64,000 nt of DNA from Pseudarthrobacter sp. NIBRBAC000502772 (GCF_006517235.1 NZ_CP041188.1:2666001-2730000); one strand, 5' to 3'; positions 8,516 through 17,776 are shown, counted from the stretch's first letter. Notes: a model not told the origin generated them from the letters alone. Translations and numbers: made by a program.

Positions 8516-8577
8516 CGTATTAGGGGTCGCTATCTGTCGGAATACAAGAAAAAAATCACGGTTCGGACCTATCGTTG

Positions 8578-8597
8578 ATTGTTGACAATTGCTAGAC
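8578..8597 (+). promoter_or_regulatory. Operator with adjacent extended -10-like element
   Basis: The perfect palindrome ATTGTTGACAAT (8578-8589) is followed by TGC-TAGACT, an extended -10-like element. The surrounding 38 bases (8570-8607) closely match 34527-34563, including ATCGT.GATTGTTGACAATTG. Placement of the operator between the -35 and -10 zones would suit repression by steric block. Confidence 0.65.
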
Positions 8598-8658
8598 TGG
8601 CTATGTGCACTACCAACCGAGGCCGGTACCCGCCGGCCCTCTCATTGAAGGAAACGTC

Positions 8659-8898
8659 ATGAAGAAACGTCGCCCGGCTGCTTCGACTCTCGTGCTCGAT
8701 GAACCATCACGAACCGGGCACCACTGCCCGAAAACCGGATGGTGGTCAGCCGCTGGGGATCCGAGTGATGCAAGGTTCCTCATCAGGGGAGAGGTAATGC
8801 CTGCCTTGAGCGGCACACCCGCGCTCTGGATATTGAGTGCGACAGCTGGCGGGTTCCAAGGCTTGGGACTCGAATCTGCGTTGCACCCAACTTCGTAG
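8659..8898 (+). CDS. Conserved small hypothetical protein (GHHCPxxGWW family)
   Basis: Protein of 79 residues starting MKKRRPAAS. The conserved core is RTGHHCPKTGWW, then DPSDARFLIRGEVMP and a Trp-containing tail. It aligns along most of its length with the protein at 34811, including RTGHHCPK.GWW and DARF..RG.VMPA. AAGGAA precedes the ATG. It lies about 70 bases behind a perfect operator and is probably co-regulated with the catabolic genes. A Cys/His-bearing small protein could bind metal, but no function is known to me. Confidence 0.65.
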   Translation: MKKRRPAASTLVLDEPSRTGHHCPKTGWWSAAGDPSDARFLIRGEVMPALSGTPALWILSATAGGFQGLGLESALHPTS

Positions 8899-9471
8899 AA
8901 GCAGTCCTAGTCACTGCCAGCCGTCGTCCCGCTAAGTCTTCGCCGCGATGCTGGTCCGACGGCGAACTAACATCCGGCGCAGTGCCGTGCTCGCTATGGA
9001 ATCGGCTGTGTCCACGAAGTTGGTGACGACGGCGGCAGTGCCGGCAACGTTATCCATCGCCGGGATGACGGGGCGTAGTGTCATGGATTAGGCGGTCGAT
9101 CCCATGGCGGACATCTGCGCGTGGGCGCTGTCTAGTCTGGAGAAAGGGCTGCAGCTGAGCGTGGAAAGGTTCGATGCAGACAAATACAAGATGGCCGTTG
9201 TCTCCACCGTGATGCCACGCTCTTGCCGCGGTGGCGAGGTCCGTGTCTCTTTAGGAAAGCTCGCAGTGGCGGACGATCGGCGACTCGGAACCGGAAGGAG
9301 CCAGCGGGCACAGTTGCCAGGGGGCTCCTTCCGGTCTCCGAGGCTAAGTACGATGACGGCGACGGGTTGCAGTTCGACGACGACAGAGCCTAATGGCTTT
9401 GCGGGAAGCGAGTCGCGGGCAGCCCCCGCGAAGTCCTCAAGTCCTGCTCTACGCCGACGCTAATGGGGATA
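8899..9471. other. 573-bp gap without a supported gene
   Basis: Open frames exist on both strands, for example plus 9104-9463 and a 49-residue minus frame from 9084, but none shows a recognisable family, clear ribosome site or paralogue. No operator palindrome was seen. The stretch follows the small-protein cassette and precedes the 3' end of gntR copy 2, so it may be decayed sequence left by rearrangement. Confidence 0.4.
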
Positions 9472-10164
9472 TTAGGCGGTGATTTCGTTCTCTTCCCTTG
9501 GCGCGGTCAGATCCTCGACGGCCTTCTGCATGTGTTGTTTGATGGCTTTGTGGAGTGCTTCCCTGTCGCCTGCCTGCAGCAGATCCAGTAGGTTCTGGTG
9601 TTCCTGCACGAGGACGTCTATGCGGGGGTAGGCGACTGCCAGGTTGAGTATGCACATCCTTGATTCAGCCGCGAGGGTCTCGTAGATACGGATCAGGCGT
9701 GTGTTGCCCGCCCCGGCCACGAAGGAGCTGTGGAACTGCATATCCAGCCGAGCAATCGCCTGCCAGTCCGAGACAGCGACCTGCTTCGTCATGTCGGTGA
9801 TGATGGCCTTCAAGGAGTGGCAGGTGTCCTTAACCTGTTCCGGGTCTGCATCCAGCAGTGCGTCTGCTGCGGTTGATTCCACAGCCTTGCGGACTGCATA
9901 GATCTCCCTCACGTCGTCGTCTGAAAGTTCCAGGACGAACACTCCGCGGTTGCGATGGCTGACCAGGATCCCCTCCTGGGACAGCCGCTGCAACGCCTCA
10001 CGGACAGGGCCCCTGGATGTGCGTAGCTGACTTGCCAGGACGGATTCATTGATCTGCTCTCCAGGACGGAAGATCCCCTGGACAATTTGTTCGCGCAACT
10101 GATCGGCGATCAGCTGCGCCGTTGGTCTTCCCTCCAGTACAAACAGCCCTTTTGATGCCGTCAT
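9472..10164 (-). CDS. GntR-family transcriptional regulator, FCD subfamily (copy 2)
   Basis: Protein of 230 residues. The winged helix-turn-helix at about residues 10-75 includes TSRGPVREALQRLSQEG. The FCD domain follows with metal ligands in LDMQFHSS, EHQ and KQHM. It is highly similar to copies 1 and 3; the recognition-helix region SRGPVREALQRL is the same in copies 2 and 3, so they may bind the same operators. It is the last gene of module 2, 122 bp after the FAD oxidase. No operator lies directly before it, so it is probably read through from 14046. Confidence 0.93.
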   Translation of the reverse strand: MTASKGLFVLEGRPTAQLIADQLREQIVQGIFRPGEQINESVLASQLRTSRGPVREALQRLSQEGILVSHRNRGVFVLELSDDDVREIYAVRKAVESTAADALLDADPEQVKDTCHSLKAIITDMTKQVAVSDWQAIARLDMQFHSSFVAGAGNTRLIRIYETLAAESRMCILNLAVAYPRIDVLVQEHQNLLDLLQAGDREALHKAIKQHMQKAVEDLTAPREENEITA

Positions 10165-10286
10165 TGCTATTCCCTCACTTCACTATTGGCCTATTGCATT
10201 TCTTAGACAGTATTGGATTCGTGAACCCTTGGAGACCACATAGGGCACCAGGCTTTGTCGGAGTCACCTTTCTTGGGTTGGTCTCG

Positions 10287-11420
10287 TTAAATGCTCTTGA
10301 AGCGTTGGGGGCGCGCAAACTCGAGGCCGTCGAAAGTGCGTTTGCCCAAGGCTTCGTTCGCGGCGATTTCGCCGTAGCCGGTGGCCATTTTGAAGCCTTG
10401 GCCGGAGAAGCCTGTGGCGTAGTAGATTTTGCTCTCTTCGTTCACGTGGCCGATTACAGGTTTCCCATCCGAGGTGAAGAGTTCCGGAAAGGCATCCGAG
10501 CGGACAATATTGGGGAAGAGCCCTGGGAAGAACTCGGTGACCGTCTCCATGGTTTCCGAGATTTCCGCGGATGTCAGGTCCCGGGGGACTGAATCCGCCC
10601 GCGGTGTGGGACCCCCCCTGCCGTCCAATGTGGCTTTTACAGTTGCGCCGTCGACGGCGGGTGCGCCGTACATGGAGCGGTCCCCGGAGATCCGGATGAA
10701 GATGGGGAACCGCTCCGGGGAAAACTCTGCTGGATCCCGGGCTACAAACCAGGTGAGATAAATCCGGTACGGCTCCGTGGCCTTCTGCAGGAAGTCGGGC
10801 ATAAGTTTCCGTGACCAGCCGCCGGAAGCCACAATGACGCTTTCAAAGGTCCAGGACTTCTCGCCGCAGGTTATGACGACGCCGTCGTCCGGTTCCTGGA
10901 TTCCGTCGATCGTGGTGTTGATGTGGATTGTTGCGCCGTTGGCCTGGGCTGCCGCAACTGCCGCCGTGACGGCGCGGTCGGTGCGGAGTGCGCCGCCGTG
11001 GGGGTCGTAGACGGCGATGTCGTCAGGCCGGAGGTTGTGCTGGGGATAGCGTTCTGCCATCTCTTCGCGGCTCAGGACCTCGTAGGGTGCACCATTGAGC
11101 CGGGCGGTTTCGAGCAGGCTGGGAATATAGGGTCCGTCAGTGGTTCCGATGGACAGTCCGCCGCAGCGGGTCAGGATGTTCTGGCCGGTTTCGGCTTCGA
11201 GTTGGGCCCACAGGCTGTGGGATCGCTGCAGGATGGGGTAGTAGTCGGGTGTTCCGCGGTAGAGCATGCGGAACAGGCGCGTATCTCCACCCGCTGCGCT
11301 GCGGGAGTGGCCAGGAGAAGCTGCTTCGAACCCGACCACGGAGTCGGACAGGCGGGAAGCTTGCCACAAGGCCATGCTTCCGATGCTTCCGAGCCCTACG
11401 ACGGCGAGCTTTCCGTCCAT
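10287..11420 (-). CDS. FAD-dependent amine oxidase, sarcosine oxidase type (copy 2)
   Basis: Protein of 377 residues starting MDGKLAVVGLGSIGSM, with the FAD motif GLGSIG at residues 9-14. The FAD domain ends with GFSGQGF. The region expected to hold a covalent-flavin Cys reads FPELFTSD, without Cys. It starts two bases after the ATPase stop, so transport and oxidation are translationally linked, implying that the transported compound is the oxidase substrate. The paralogues at 834 and 17777 share long identical stretches. Expected reaction: amine plus oxygen to imine/aldehyde plus peroxide. Confidence 0.9.
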   Translation of the reverse strand: MDGKLAVVGLGSIGSMALWQASRLSDSVVGFEAASPGHSRSAAGGDTRLFRMLYRGTPDYYPILQRSHSLWAQLEAETGQNILTRCGGLSIGTTDGPYIPSLLETARLNGAPYEVLSREEMAERYPQHNLRPDDIAVYDPHGGALRTDRAVTAAVAAAQANGATIHINTTIDGIQEPDDGVVITCGEKSWTFESVIVASGGWSRKLMPDFLQKATEPYRIYLTWFVARDPAEFSPERFPIFIRISGDRSMYGAPAVDGATVKATLDGRGGPTPRADSVPRDLTSAEISETMETVTEFFPGLFPNIVRSDAFPELFTSDGKPVIGHVNEESKIYYATGFSGQGFKMATGYGEIAANEALGKRTFDGLEFARPQRFKSI

Positions 11421-11422
11421 CG

Positions 11423-12190
11423 TCAGAGCACCTTCTCCAGGAATGACTGTGTGCGGGGTTCCTTGGGATTGGAAAGGATCTCCCTCGCGTCGCCGCGTTC
11501 GACAACGTAGCCGTCATCCATGAAGATCAGGGAGTCGGCCACTTCGCGGGCGAAGCCCATTTCGTGGGTGACCACCACCATGGTCATGCCCCTCTTGGCC
11601 AGGTCCTGCATCACGGCCAGAACTTCGCCTACCTTTTCGGGGTCCAGAGCACTGGTGGGCTCATCAAACAGCATGATCTGGGGATCCATCGCCAGGGAAC
11701 GGGCGATGGCCACTCGTTGTTGCTGCCCGCCCGACAACTGGGCAGGGTAGTAGTCCCCGAATCCGCTCAAGCCGACGCTGGCCAGCAGTTGGTGGGCTTC
11801 CTTGCCGGCTACCTGTTTGTCAGCATGTTTCACCAATACGGGGCCGGACATGATGTTCTCGTGGGCGGTCATGTTGGGGAACAGGTTGAACGACTGGAAG
11901 ACCATGCCAACCCTGGTGCGCTGTTCGGCGAGTTTCTTAGGCGGCAGGGCGTGGTAGGCGTGCTCTGTTTCGTAGTATCCAAAGTCTTCACCGTTCACCT
12001 TGAGAATGCCGGAGTCGACTGTCTCAAGACCATTGATACAGCGGAGCACGGTGGATTTACCGGAGCCGCTGGGGCCGATGATGCAGCAGATCTCTCCGCT
12101 GGCGATCTCCAGGTCGATGTCTTTGAGGACTGTTTTGGGTCCGAAGGACTTTCGGATTCTCTGGGCAAGAATGGTGCCGTCGTTACTCAT
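11423..12190 (-). CDS. Polar amino acid ABC transporter ATP-binding protein (copy 2)
   Basis: Cytosolic ATPase of 255 residues in the GlnQ/HisP group. The Walker A motif GPSGSGKS is near residues 39-46. The signature [15 protein letters not shown] and Walker [14 protein letters not shown] follow, with the switch His in VVTHEMGF. The ATG overlaps the permease stop by four bases. The first 130 bases of the gene are almost identical to copy 3. Partners are the permease at 12187 and the lipoprotein at 13129. Confidence 0.95.
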   Translation of the reverse strand: MSNDGTILAQRIRKSFGPKTVLKDIDLEIASGEICCIIGPSGSGKSTVLRCINGLETVDSGILKVNGEDFGYYETEHAYHALPPKKLAEQRTRVGMVFQSFNLFPNMTAHENIMSGPVLVKHADKQVAGKEAHQLLASVGLSGFGDYYPAQLSGGQQQRVAIARSLAMDPQIMLFDEPTSALDPEKVGEVLAVMQDLAKRGMTMVVVTHEMGFAREVADSLIFMDDGYVVERGDAREILSNPKEPRTQSFLEKVL

Positions 12191-13083
12191 CTGGCAGCGC
12201 CTTCCGGGTCAGTCAGCACAACGGGTTTCACTTTCCGGGGAAGTCGGGAGGTTGTGCGGGAGTATTTTTGCTCGAGCTTGGATTGCGGGTAGCTCAGCAG
12301 GAGGGTCATTACGAGGTACCAGAGGCTGGCAACGAGCAGCAGCGGGATGGTCTCGTAGGTCCGGGCGTAGATGAGCTGGGCGCTTTGGAGCAGTTCGGCA
12401 ACGCCCAGGACGCTGACCAGGGAGGTTTCCTTGAACATTCCGATGACCTGGTTGCCCGTCGCGGGGATGATCGAGGGCATCGCCTGGGGGATGATAACCT
12501 TGCGCATTTTCGTGGCGGCGCTCATGCCGAGGGAGTCTGCGGCCTCGATCTGGCCCTTGCCGACCGACGAGAATCCGCCGCGGATGATTTCGGCCATGTA
12601 GGCGGCTTCGTTGAGGGTCAAACCGATCAAGGCTGCTGTGATGGGTGCCATCAGGGCGTTCACGTCGATGGCGGTGCTGATGTCCGTGAACGGAATTCCG
12701 ATGGAGAGGTTGGGGTACAGCGCCGCGACATTGAACCAAAAGATAAGTTGCACCAGGACCGGGGTGCCCCGGAAAATGGTGATGTAGACGCCCGCCGTGG
12801 CCGCAATTGGTTTGATGCTGGAAGCCCTCATGATGGCCAACGCCAGCCCCAGGAGTGTTCCCAGGGCCATGCTGGCGACCGTGAGGAAGAGCGTGAGCAT
12901 CAGCCCGCGCAGGATGGTCTCATGGGTGAAGTACCTGGCCACTACGCCCCACTTGAAGTTGGGGTTGGTGGAAACCGAGATGAGAATGCCCAGGGCCAAA
13001 AGGCTGCAGAGGATCCAGGCGACATACTCGAAGGTGCTGCGCCGCCGAAGCCTTGGTTTCAGCGCGGAGTCAATCCCCGTCAT
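12187..13083 (-). CDS. Polar amino acid ABC transporter permease (copy 2)
   Basis: Membrane protein of 298 residues in the HisM/GlnP family. Several hydrophobic helices are visible, starting with [20 protein letters not shown]. The coupling loop [20 protein letters not shown] is the EAA motif that contacts the ATPase. The start at 13083 was chosen because GAGG precedes it and copy 3 begins at the same codon (M.[GS]ID.ALKPRL). An extended N-terminal part before the core suggests a fused permease domain that works as a homodimer. Confidence 0.93.
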   Translation of the reverse strand: MTGIDSALKPRLRRRSTFEYVAWILCSLLALGILISVSTNPNFKWGVVARYFTHETILRGLMLTLFLTVASMALGTLLGLALAIMRASSIKPIAATAGVYITIFRGTPVLVQLIFWFNVAALYPNLSIGIPFTDISTAIDVNALMAPITAALIGLTLNEAAYMAEIIRGGFSSVGKGQIEAADSLGMSAATKMRKVIIPQAMPSIIPATGNQVIGMFKETSLVSVLGVAELLQSAQLIYARTYETIPLLLVASLWYLVMTLLLSYPQSKLEQKYSRTTSRLPRKVKPVVLTDPEGAAR

Positions 13084-13128
13084 GGTGTCCTCACCTCTTG
13101 GACGAATGGATTTCAGCACGGCGCCTCT

Positions 13129-14046
13129 CTAGTTCAGCTTGGCTTCGGTGATGGCTCCGGAGTCCAGACCCCAGGTCTCCAGGGACTCCTTGTATTCCGG
13201 GGTCTCCAGGACGGACTGGAGCGCTTTCTGGAAGGCCGGGGTCAGTGGCGAGCCCTTCTTCAGGCCGACGGCGGTCAGGTCGCTTGAGCCGACGTTGACC
13301 CGGCCGAGCAGGGTAAAGGAGCCCGGCTGCTGCTTCTCTGCCCACCCGAGCGAGGTCGTGTCGTAGAGGATGCCGTCGATCCGCTTGGAGTGCAGCTGGA
13401 CCAGGGCGTCCTGGATGTTGGGCAAGGTCACGGCGTTGATCGCCGGCTGTCCCTTGGAGGTGCAGGTCTGCTCGTTCAGGGCCGGAAGGCGCAACAGCTG
13501 ACCGGTCGAGCCCTGGGTGACGGCGATGTTCTTGCCGCACAGGGTTTCAACGGTGAGGTTCAGCGGGTTCCCGGCGGCCGCGGCCACAGAATTGCCAGCC
13601 CTGAAGTAGTCAATCATGTCCAGGACCTTGAGCCGCTCCTCGGTCTTGGACATGGTCGTGGCGGTGAAGTCGAACCGGCCACCGTCCAGGCCCGGGACGA
13701 TCGTGTCGAACTTCGTGTCCACGAACTTCAGCTTCAGGTCAAGCTTCTTCGCAATGAGCCGGGCGACGTCCGGGTTCAGGCCGATCGGGGTGGTGTTGTC
13801 CTCCGCGAGGAACGTCGTCGGCGGGTAGTGCAGGTCCATCGCCACCGTGATTTCGCCCTTGTCCTTGTACGACTGCGGCAACAACTTGACGGCGGCTTCA
13901 TCGGGCTGGACGCCCTCCGAGATGTCAGCCGTGTTCGATGTCTTGGATCCTTCACTACCTGAACCTTCGCCGGGACTGGTCCCACACGCGGTTAAGGCCA
14001 GTAAAACCGCTAACCCTGCAGCGGCAGCCCGAACCCTGGTTTTCAT
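13129..14046 (-). CDS. Polar amino acid ABC transporter substrate-binding lipoprotein (copy 2)
   Basis: Family 3 solute-binding protein of 305 residues. The signal peptide begins MKTRVRAAAAGLAVLLALTA and the lipobox LTAC marks the lipidated Cys. The mature domain has the two-lobe pattern with AMDLHYPPTTF and FDFTATTMSKTEERL. The start at 14046 has GGAG upstream; the longer frame lacks this. It leads module 2, 72 bases after an operator. The binding protein of copy 3 is close in sequence, so the two may recognise related ligands. Confidence 0.93.
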   Translation of the reverse strand: MKTRVRAAAAGLAVLLALTACGTSPGEGSGSEGSKTSNTADISEGVQPDEAAVKLLPQSYKDKGEITVAMDLHYPPTTFLAEDNTTPIGLNPDVARLIAKKLDLKLKFVDTKFDTIVPGLDGGRFDFTATTMSKTEERLKVLDMIDYFRAGNSVAAAAGNPLNLTVETLCGKNIAVTQGSTGQLLRLPALNEQTCTSKGQPAINAVTLPNIQDALVQLHSKRIDGILYDTTSLGWAEKQQPGSFTLLGRVNVGSSDLTAVGLKKGSPLTPAFQKALQSVLETPEYKESLETWGLDSGAITEAKLN

Positions 14047-14117
14047 TTTCGTCGCTGTCTCCTTCCACACTTTCCGGCCGGGTGTCTTCACCTACAATGC
14101 AACCACCCTTGTCGGGG

Positions 14118-14129
14118 ATCGTCGACAAT
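14118..14129. promoter_or_regulatory. GntR-type operator before module 2 transporter
   Basis: ATCGTCGACAAT differs from the perfect palindrome at one position. It lies 72 bases upstream of the binding-protein ATG at 14046 and 35 bases from the terminator of gntR copy 3. It is the only operator seen for module 2. Confidence 0.7.
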
Positions 14130-14163
14130 TTACAGCGAAAACTTTGCGGGAATGATGCACAAA

Positions 14164-14196
14164 GGAAAGGCCAGATCGGATGGATCTGGCCTTTCC
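14164..14196. terminator. Bidirectional hairpin terminator after gntR copy 3
   Basis: A perfect 14-bp stem GGAAAGGCCAGATC (14164-14177) pairs with 14183-14196 around a five-base loop. AAA precedes it and CTTT follows it. It starts 30 bases after the gntR copy 3 stop codon and separates that operon from the module 2 promoter. Confidence 0.85.
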
Positions 14197-14225
14197 CTTT
14201 CGGAAGTGTTGCATGAGGAGGAACT

Positions 14226-14918
14226 TCAGCCGGTGACGTCGCTCCCTCTGCTGGATGCTGTGAGATCGTCCACGGCCGTTTCCAGGTGGCGTTTGATGGC
14301 TTTGTGGAGTGCTTCCTTGTCCCCGCTTTCGAGCAGATCCAGCAGGATCTGGTGTTCCTGCACCAGGACGTCTATCCGCGGGTAGGCGACGGCCAGGTTC
14401 AGGATGCACATCCTGGATTCGGCTGCGAGGGTTTCGTAGATCCGGATCAGCCGGGAGTTGCCCGCACCGGCCACGAAGGAGGTGTGGAATTCCATATCGA
14501 GCCGGGCAATCGCCTGCCAGTCCGAAACAGCAACCTGCTTGGCCATGTCACTGATGATGGCCTGCAGTTCGCGGCATGTGTCGTTGACCTGCTGCTGGCC
14601 GGCATCGAGCAGCGCGTCAGCGGCAGTTGATTCCACCGCCTGGCGGACTGCGTAGATCTCCCTGATGTCATCGGTAGCGAGTTCAAGGACGAAGACGCCC
14701 CTGTTACGGCGGCTGACCAGGATTCCCTCCTGGCACAGCCGCTGCAACGCCTCACGGACCGGGCCCCTGGATGTGTGTAGCTGGCTTGCCAGGACAGATT
14801 CATTGATCTGGTCTCCCGGACGGAACGTACCCTGAACGATTTGTTCACGCAGCTGATCAGCGATCAGCTGCGCCGTAGGCCTTCCCTCCAGTGCAAAGAG
14901 CCCTTCCGGTGCCGCCAT
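14226..14918 (-). CDS. GntR-family transcriptional regulator, FCD subfamily (copy 3)
   Basis: Protein of 230 residues starting MAAPEGLFALEGRP; GAGGGGG sits eight bases upstream of this ATG, so the longer open frame was rejected. The helix-turn-helix includes TSRGPVREALQRLCQEG. FCD ligands appear in LDMEFHTS, EHQ and KRHL. It ends the operon aminotransferase, aldehyde dehydrogenase, regulator that starts at 17699 behind its own operator. Together with copies 1 and 2 it makes a triplicated regulator set that could give cross-regulation. Confidence 0.93.
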   Translation of the reverse strand: MAAPEGLFALEGRPTAQLIADQLREQIVQGTFRPGDQINESVLASQLHTSRGPVREALQRLCQEGILVSRRNRGVFVLELATDDIREIYAVRQAVESTAADALLDAGQQQVNDTCRELQAIISDMAKQVAVSDWQAIARLDMEFHTSFVAGAGNSRLIRIYETLAAESRMCILNLAVAYPRIDVLVQEHQILLDLLESGDKEALHKAIKRHLETAVDDLTASSRGSDVTG

Positions 14919-14958
14919 GGATGTCCCCCTCATTTCCTTCATTGCTTACTGCTATTTC

Positions 14959-16413
14959 CTAGATGGCTATTGCGGTGTATTTGTACTCAAGGAATTCTTC
15001 GATGCCGATCTTGCCGCCTTCGCGGCCCAGCCCCGACTGCTTGATGCCGCCGAATGGTGCCGCGGGATTGGAGACAACGCCGGTGTTAATGCCGACCATG
15101 CCTACTTCGAGTTCTTGGGAGAAGCGAAGGGCCTTGCCCATGTTTTCGGTGAAGACGTAGCCGACCAGGCCCCATTCGGTGTCGTTGGCGAGTCGGAGTA
15201 CTTCGTCTTCGCTGTCGAAGGGGGTGATGGCTGCTACGGGTCCGAAGATTTCGGTGTTCATCAGTTCGGAGTCGATGGAGACGTCGGTCAGGACGGTAGG
15301 CGTGTAGAAGTAGCCCGGACCTTCCGGGCGGGTTCCGCCGGTGAGGATGCGTGCGCCCTTGGAGACGGCGTCGGCCACGAGGCTTTCGACCTTGTCCAGG
15401 CCTTTCTGTTCGATCAGGGGCCCGACTTCGGTTCCGGCCAGGGCGCCGTTGCCTACCTGCAGTTCGGAGATCTTTTTGGCGAACTTTTCGCTGAATTCAC
15501 CGACGACTGTCCGGTGTACGTAGAAGCGGTTGGCCGCGGTGCAGGCTTCGCCCATGTTCCGCATTTTGGCTTTCATGGCGCCGTCGACGGCCTTTTCGAT
15601 GTCTGCGTCAGCCAGGACGATGAAGGGGGCGTTTCCGCCCAGTTCCATCGAGGAGCGCATGACATTGTCTGCAGCCTGGCGCAGGAGGATCTTGCCCACC
15701 TGGGTGGAGCCGGTGAAGCTGATCTTCCGGGCTATGCCGCTGCCGGTCCAGGTTTCCACGACGGCGGAGGCGCTGGAGGTGGTGACGACGTTCAGGACGC
15801 CGTCGGGAAGGCCAGCCTCCCGGAAGATTTGCACCAGGGCGAGGGAGGTCAGCGGTGTCAGCTCGGCAGGCTTGAAGACCATGGTGCAGCCGGCTGCGAT
15901 GGCGGGCGCAATCTTGCGGGCGCCCATGGCCAGCGGGAAGTTCCACGGGGTGACCAGCACGCAGGGGCCGATCGGTTCCTTGGTGATCATGATCCGGGTG
16001 TTGCCGTCGACCGAGGTGGTGTTGTCTCCGCCGATGCGGACGGCTTCTTCGGAGAACCAGCGGAGCATTTCGGCGCCGTAGGCCACCTCGCCTCTTGCTT
16101 CTGCCAGGGGTTTGCCCATTTCGGCGGTCATGATTGCCGCCAGGTGGTCGGTGTTGGCAATCACAAGCTCAAAGGCGCGGCGCAGGATGTCGGCCCGTTC
16201 GCGGGGTGTGGACTTGCCCCACGCCGCCTGGGCCCGACCGGCAGCCTCGATGGCTGCGCGGGCTTCTTCCGGTCCGCCATCGGCCACATGGGCGATGATC
16301 TCATGGGTGGCCGGATTTTCCACCGGGAAAGTGGCGCCGCTGGCGGCCTTCTGCCAGGCGCCATCGATGAACAGTTCCGTGTGAAGACCTGAGGGGTCGA
16401 ATGAGGAGCTCAT
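14959..16413 (-). CDS. gabD: NAD(P)-dependent succinate-semialdehyde-type dehydrogenase
   Basis: Aldehyde dehydrogenase of 484 residues. The catalytic Cys is in MGEACTAANRF and the general-base Glu in SMELGGNAPF. The cofactor segment SFTGSTQVGK and the ending FGGIKQSGLGREGG match the GabD/SSADH group. It follows the class III aminotransferase, so the pair would convert a terminal amino group to an aldehyde and then to an acid, as in the GABA shunt. The exact chain length of the substrate cannot be set from sequence. Confidence 0.88.
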   Translation of the reverse strand: MSSSFDPSGLHTELFIDGAWQKAASGATFPVENPATHEIIAHVADGGPEEARAAIEAAGRAQAAWGKSTPRERADILRRAFELVIANTDHLAAIMTAEMGKPLAEARGEVAYGAEMLRWFSEEAVRIGGDNTTSVDGNTRIMITKEPIGPCVLVTPWNFPLAMGARKIAPAIAAGCTMVFKPAELTPLTSLALVQIFREAGLPDGVLNVVTTSSASAVVETWTGSGIARKISFTGSTQVGKILLRQAADNVMRSSMELGGNAPFIVLADADIEKAVDGAMKAKMRNMGEACTAANRFYVHRTVVGEFSEKFAKKISELQVGNGALAGTEVGPLIEQKGLDKVESLVADAVSKGARILTGGTRPEGPGYFYTPTVLTDVSIDSELMNTEIFGPVAAITPFDSEDEVLRLANDTEWGLVGYVFTENMGKALRFSQELEVGMVGINTGVVSNPAAPFGGIKQSGLGREGGKIGIEEFLEYKYTAIAI

Positions 16414-16445
16414 GTCACGCTTTCAAAAGAATGGTAGGAGAGAAA

Positions 16446-17699
16446 TTAGGAGGTGGCCGTCTTCAGGGCCTGGGTGAACCTGGTCAGACCGGCCTGAATC
16501 TCGTCGCTGCTGACGTTGAGCGCCGGGATGATGCGGACGACGTTGCCGTGCGGGCCGCAGGTGAGGAGAAGGAGTTCTTCCTTGATGGCTGCTTGCTGGA
16601 CAGCCGCAGCGGTAGTGGCGTCAGGGGTGTTGTCCGGGGATGTGAATTCGACGCCCTGCATGAGGCCGCGGCCGCGGACGTTTCCGATTACCGAAAATTC
16701 AGTCTTGAGCCTGTCAAGCCCTGCCCGCAGTTCATCGCCCCGCAGCAGTGCATTCTCGACCAGGTTCTCGCGCTCAATAACACCCAGGGTTGCGACGCCG
16801 GCCGCGGCCGCTACGGCGTTTCCGCCGTAAGTGCCGCCCTGGGAACCCGCCCAGGCCTTGCCCATCAGCTCTGCTGATGCAGCAATTGCTGAAATCGGGA
16901 AGCCGCTGGCGAGGCCTTTGGCGGTGATGACGACGTCGGGTCGGATTCCGGCCCAGTCGTGGCCCCAGAACTTGCCGGTGCGGCCAACCCCGGCCTGAAC
17001 CTCATCGAGGATAAGCACAATGCCGTGCCGGTCTGCTCGTTCGCGGAGTCCTTGGAGGAAGGCTACGGGCGTGGGGATGTAGCCGCCGTCGCCCAGGACG
17101 GGTTCGATGATGAACCCGGCCGTGTCGCTCGGGGCGCTGATGGTGAGCAGGAGGTGGTCGAGTTCCTTCAGGGCGAATTCGACGGCGGTGGCTTCGTCCC
17201 AGCCGTACCGGTACCAGTGCGGGAACGGGGCAACGTGTACTCCACCCATGATGGGGGAGAACCCTGAACGGAACTTCGTGCCGGCGGTGGTCAGGGACGC
17301 CGCGGCGACGGTCCGGCCGTGAAAGCCTCCCTGGAAGGAGATGATGTTGGGCCGGCCCGTGGCCATCCGGGCCAGGCGTACCGAAGCCTCCACCGCCTCG
17401 GAGCCGGACGTCGCGTAGAAAACGCTGTCCAGCCCCGAGGGCAGGAATTCTCCCAGTTTTTCCGTCAGCGCAAGCAAGGGCTTGTGCATCACGGTGGTGT
17501 ACTGGGCATGGACAATCTTGCCCACCTGTTCGCGGGCCGCCGCTACGACGTCGGGGTGGCAGTGACCTGTGCTGGTAACACCGATTCCAGTGGTGAAATC
17601 GAGGTACTTTTTGCCGTCGGTCGCGTGGATCCAGCTGCCGAGGGCATGGTCGACGACGACTGGAGTGGCCTGCTTGAGGAGGGGACTAAGAGTTGCCAT
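16446..17699 (-). CDS. gabT: Class III aminotransferase (4-aminobutyrate aminotransferase-like)
   Basis: PLP enzyme of 417 residues. The class III signature includes LILDEVQAGVGRTGKFWG and the PLP Lys lies in VITAKGLASGFP. The N-terminal half has ATSGSEAVEA, the phosphate-binding segment. Enzymes of this group move an omega-amino group to 2-oxoglutarate. It opens a three-gene operon with the aldehyde dehydrogenase and gntR copy 3. A perfect operator lies 28 bases upstream of its ATG, overlapping the likely promoter. This unit sits between the oxidase and the regulator of module 3, where module 2 has nothing. Confidence 0.88.
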   Translation of the reverse strand: MATLSPLLKQATPVVVDHALGSWIHATDGKKYLDFTTGIGVTSTGHCHPDVVAAAREQVGKIVHAQYTTVMHKPLLALTEKLGEFLPSGLDSVFYATSGSEAVEASVRLARMATGRPNIISFQGGFHGRTVAAASLTTAGTKFRSGFSPIMGGVHVAPFPHWYRYGWDEATAVEFALKELDHLLLTISAPSDTAGFIIEPVLGDGGYIPTPVAFLQGLRERADRHGIVLILDEVQAGVGRTGKFWGHDWAGIRPDVVITAKGLASGFPISAIAASAELMGKAWAGSQGGTYGGNAVAAAAGVATLGVIERENLVENALLRGDELRAGLDRLKTEFSVIGNVRGRGLMQGVEFTSPDNTPDATTAAAVQQAAIKEELLLLTCGPHGNVVRIIPALNVSSDEIQAGLTRFTQALKTATS

Positions 17700-17726
17700 G
17701 GCTTCATACTTTCTTAGGGACTGTAG

Positions 17727-17738
17727 ATTGTCAACAAT
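17727..17738. promoter_or_regulatory. GntR-type operator before the aminotransferase gene
   Basis: ATTGTCAACAAT lies 28 bases upstream of the aminotransferase ATG. Read on the minus strand it is followed by C-TACAGT, a -10-like hexamer, the same layout as at 21754. It gives the aminotransferase operon its own regulated promoter. Confidence 0.8.
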
Positions 17739-17776
17739 ATGCGATGCTGAGGGATTCGCGAAGAGGGGCGCTTCTT

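Larger units (their letters stand above)
9472..14046 (-). repeat. Module copy 2: ABC transporter, FAD amine oxidase, GntR
   Basis: This block has the same gene order as 17777-21548 plus the GntR at 14226: binding protein, permease, ATPase, oxidase, regulator. The junctions match too, with a 4-bp permease/ATPase overlap and a 2-bp ATPase/oxidase gap. Nucleotide identity is very high in places: 12061-12190 and 19551-19680 differ at about four positions. The duplication is therefore recent or kept alike by gene conversion. Confidence 0.85.

Noticed and set aside
14917..16392. Plus-strand frame of 491 codons opposite the aldehyde dehydrogenase
   Set aside because: Composition rich in Gly/Asp/Val without domains; shadow of a well-supported gene.
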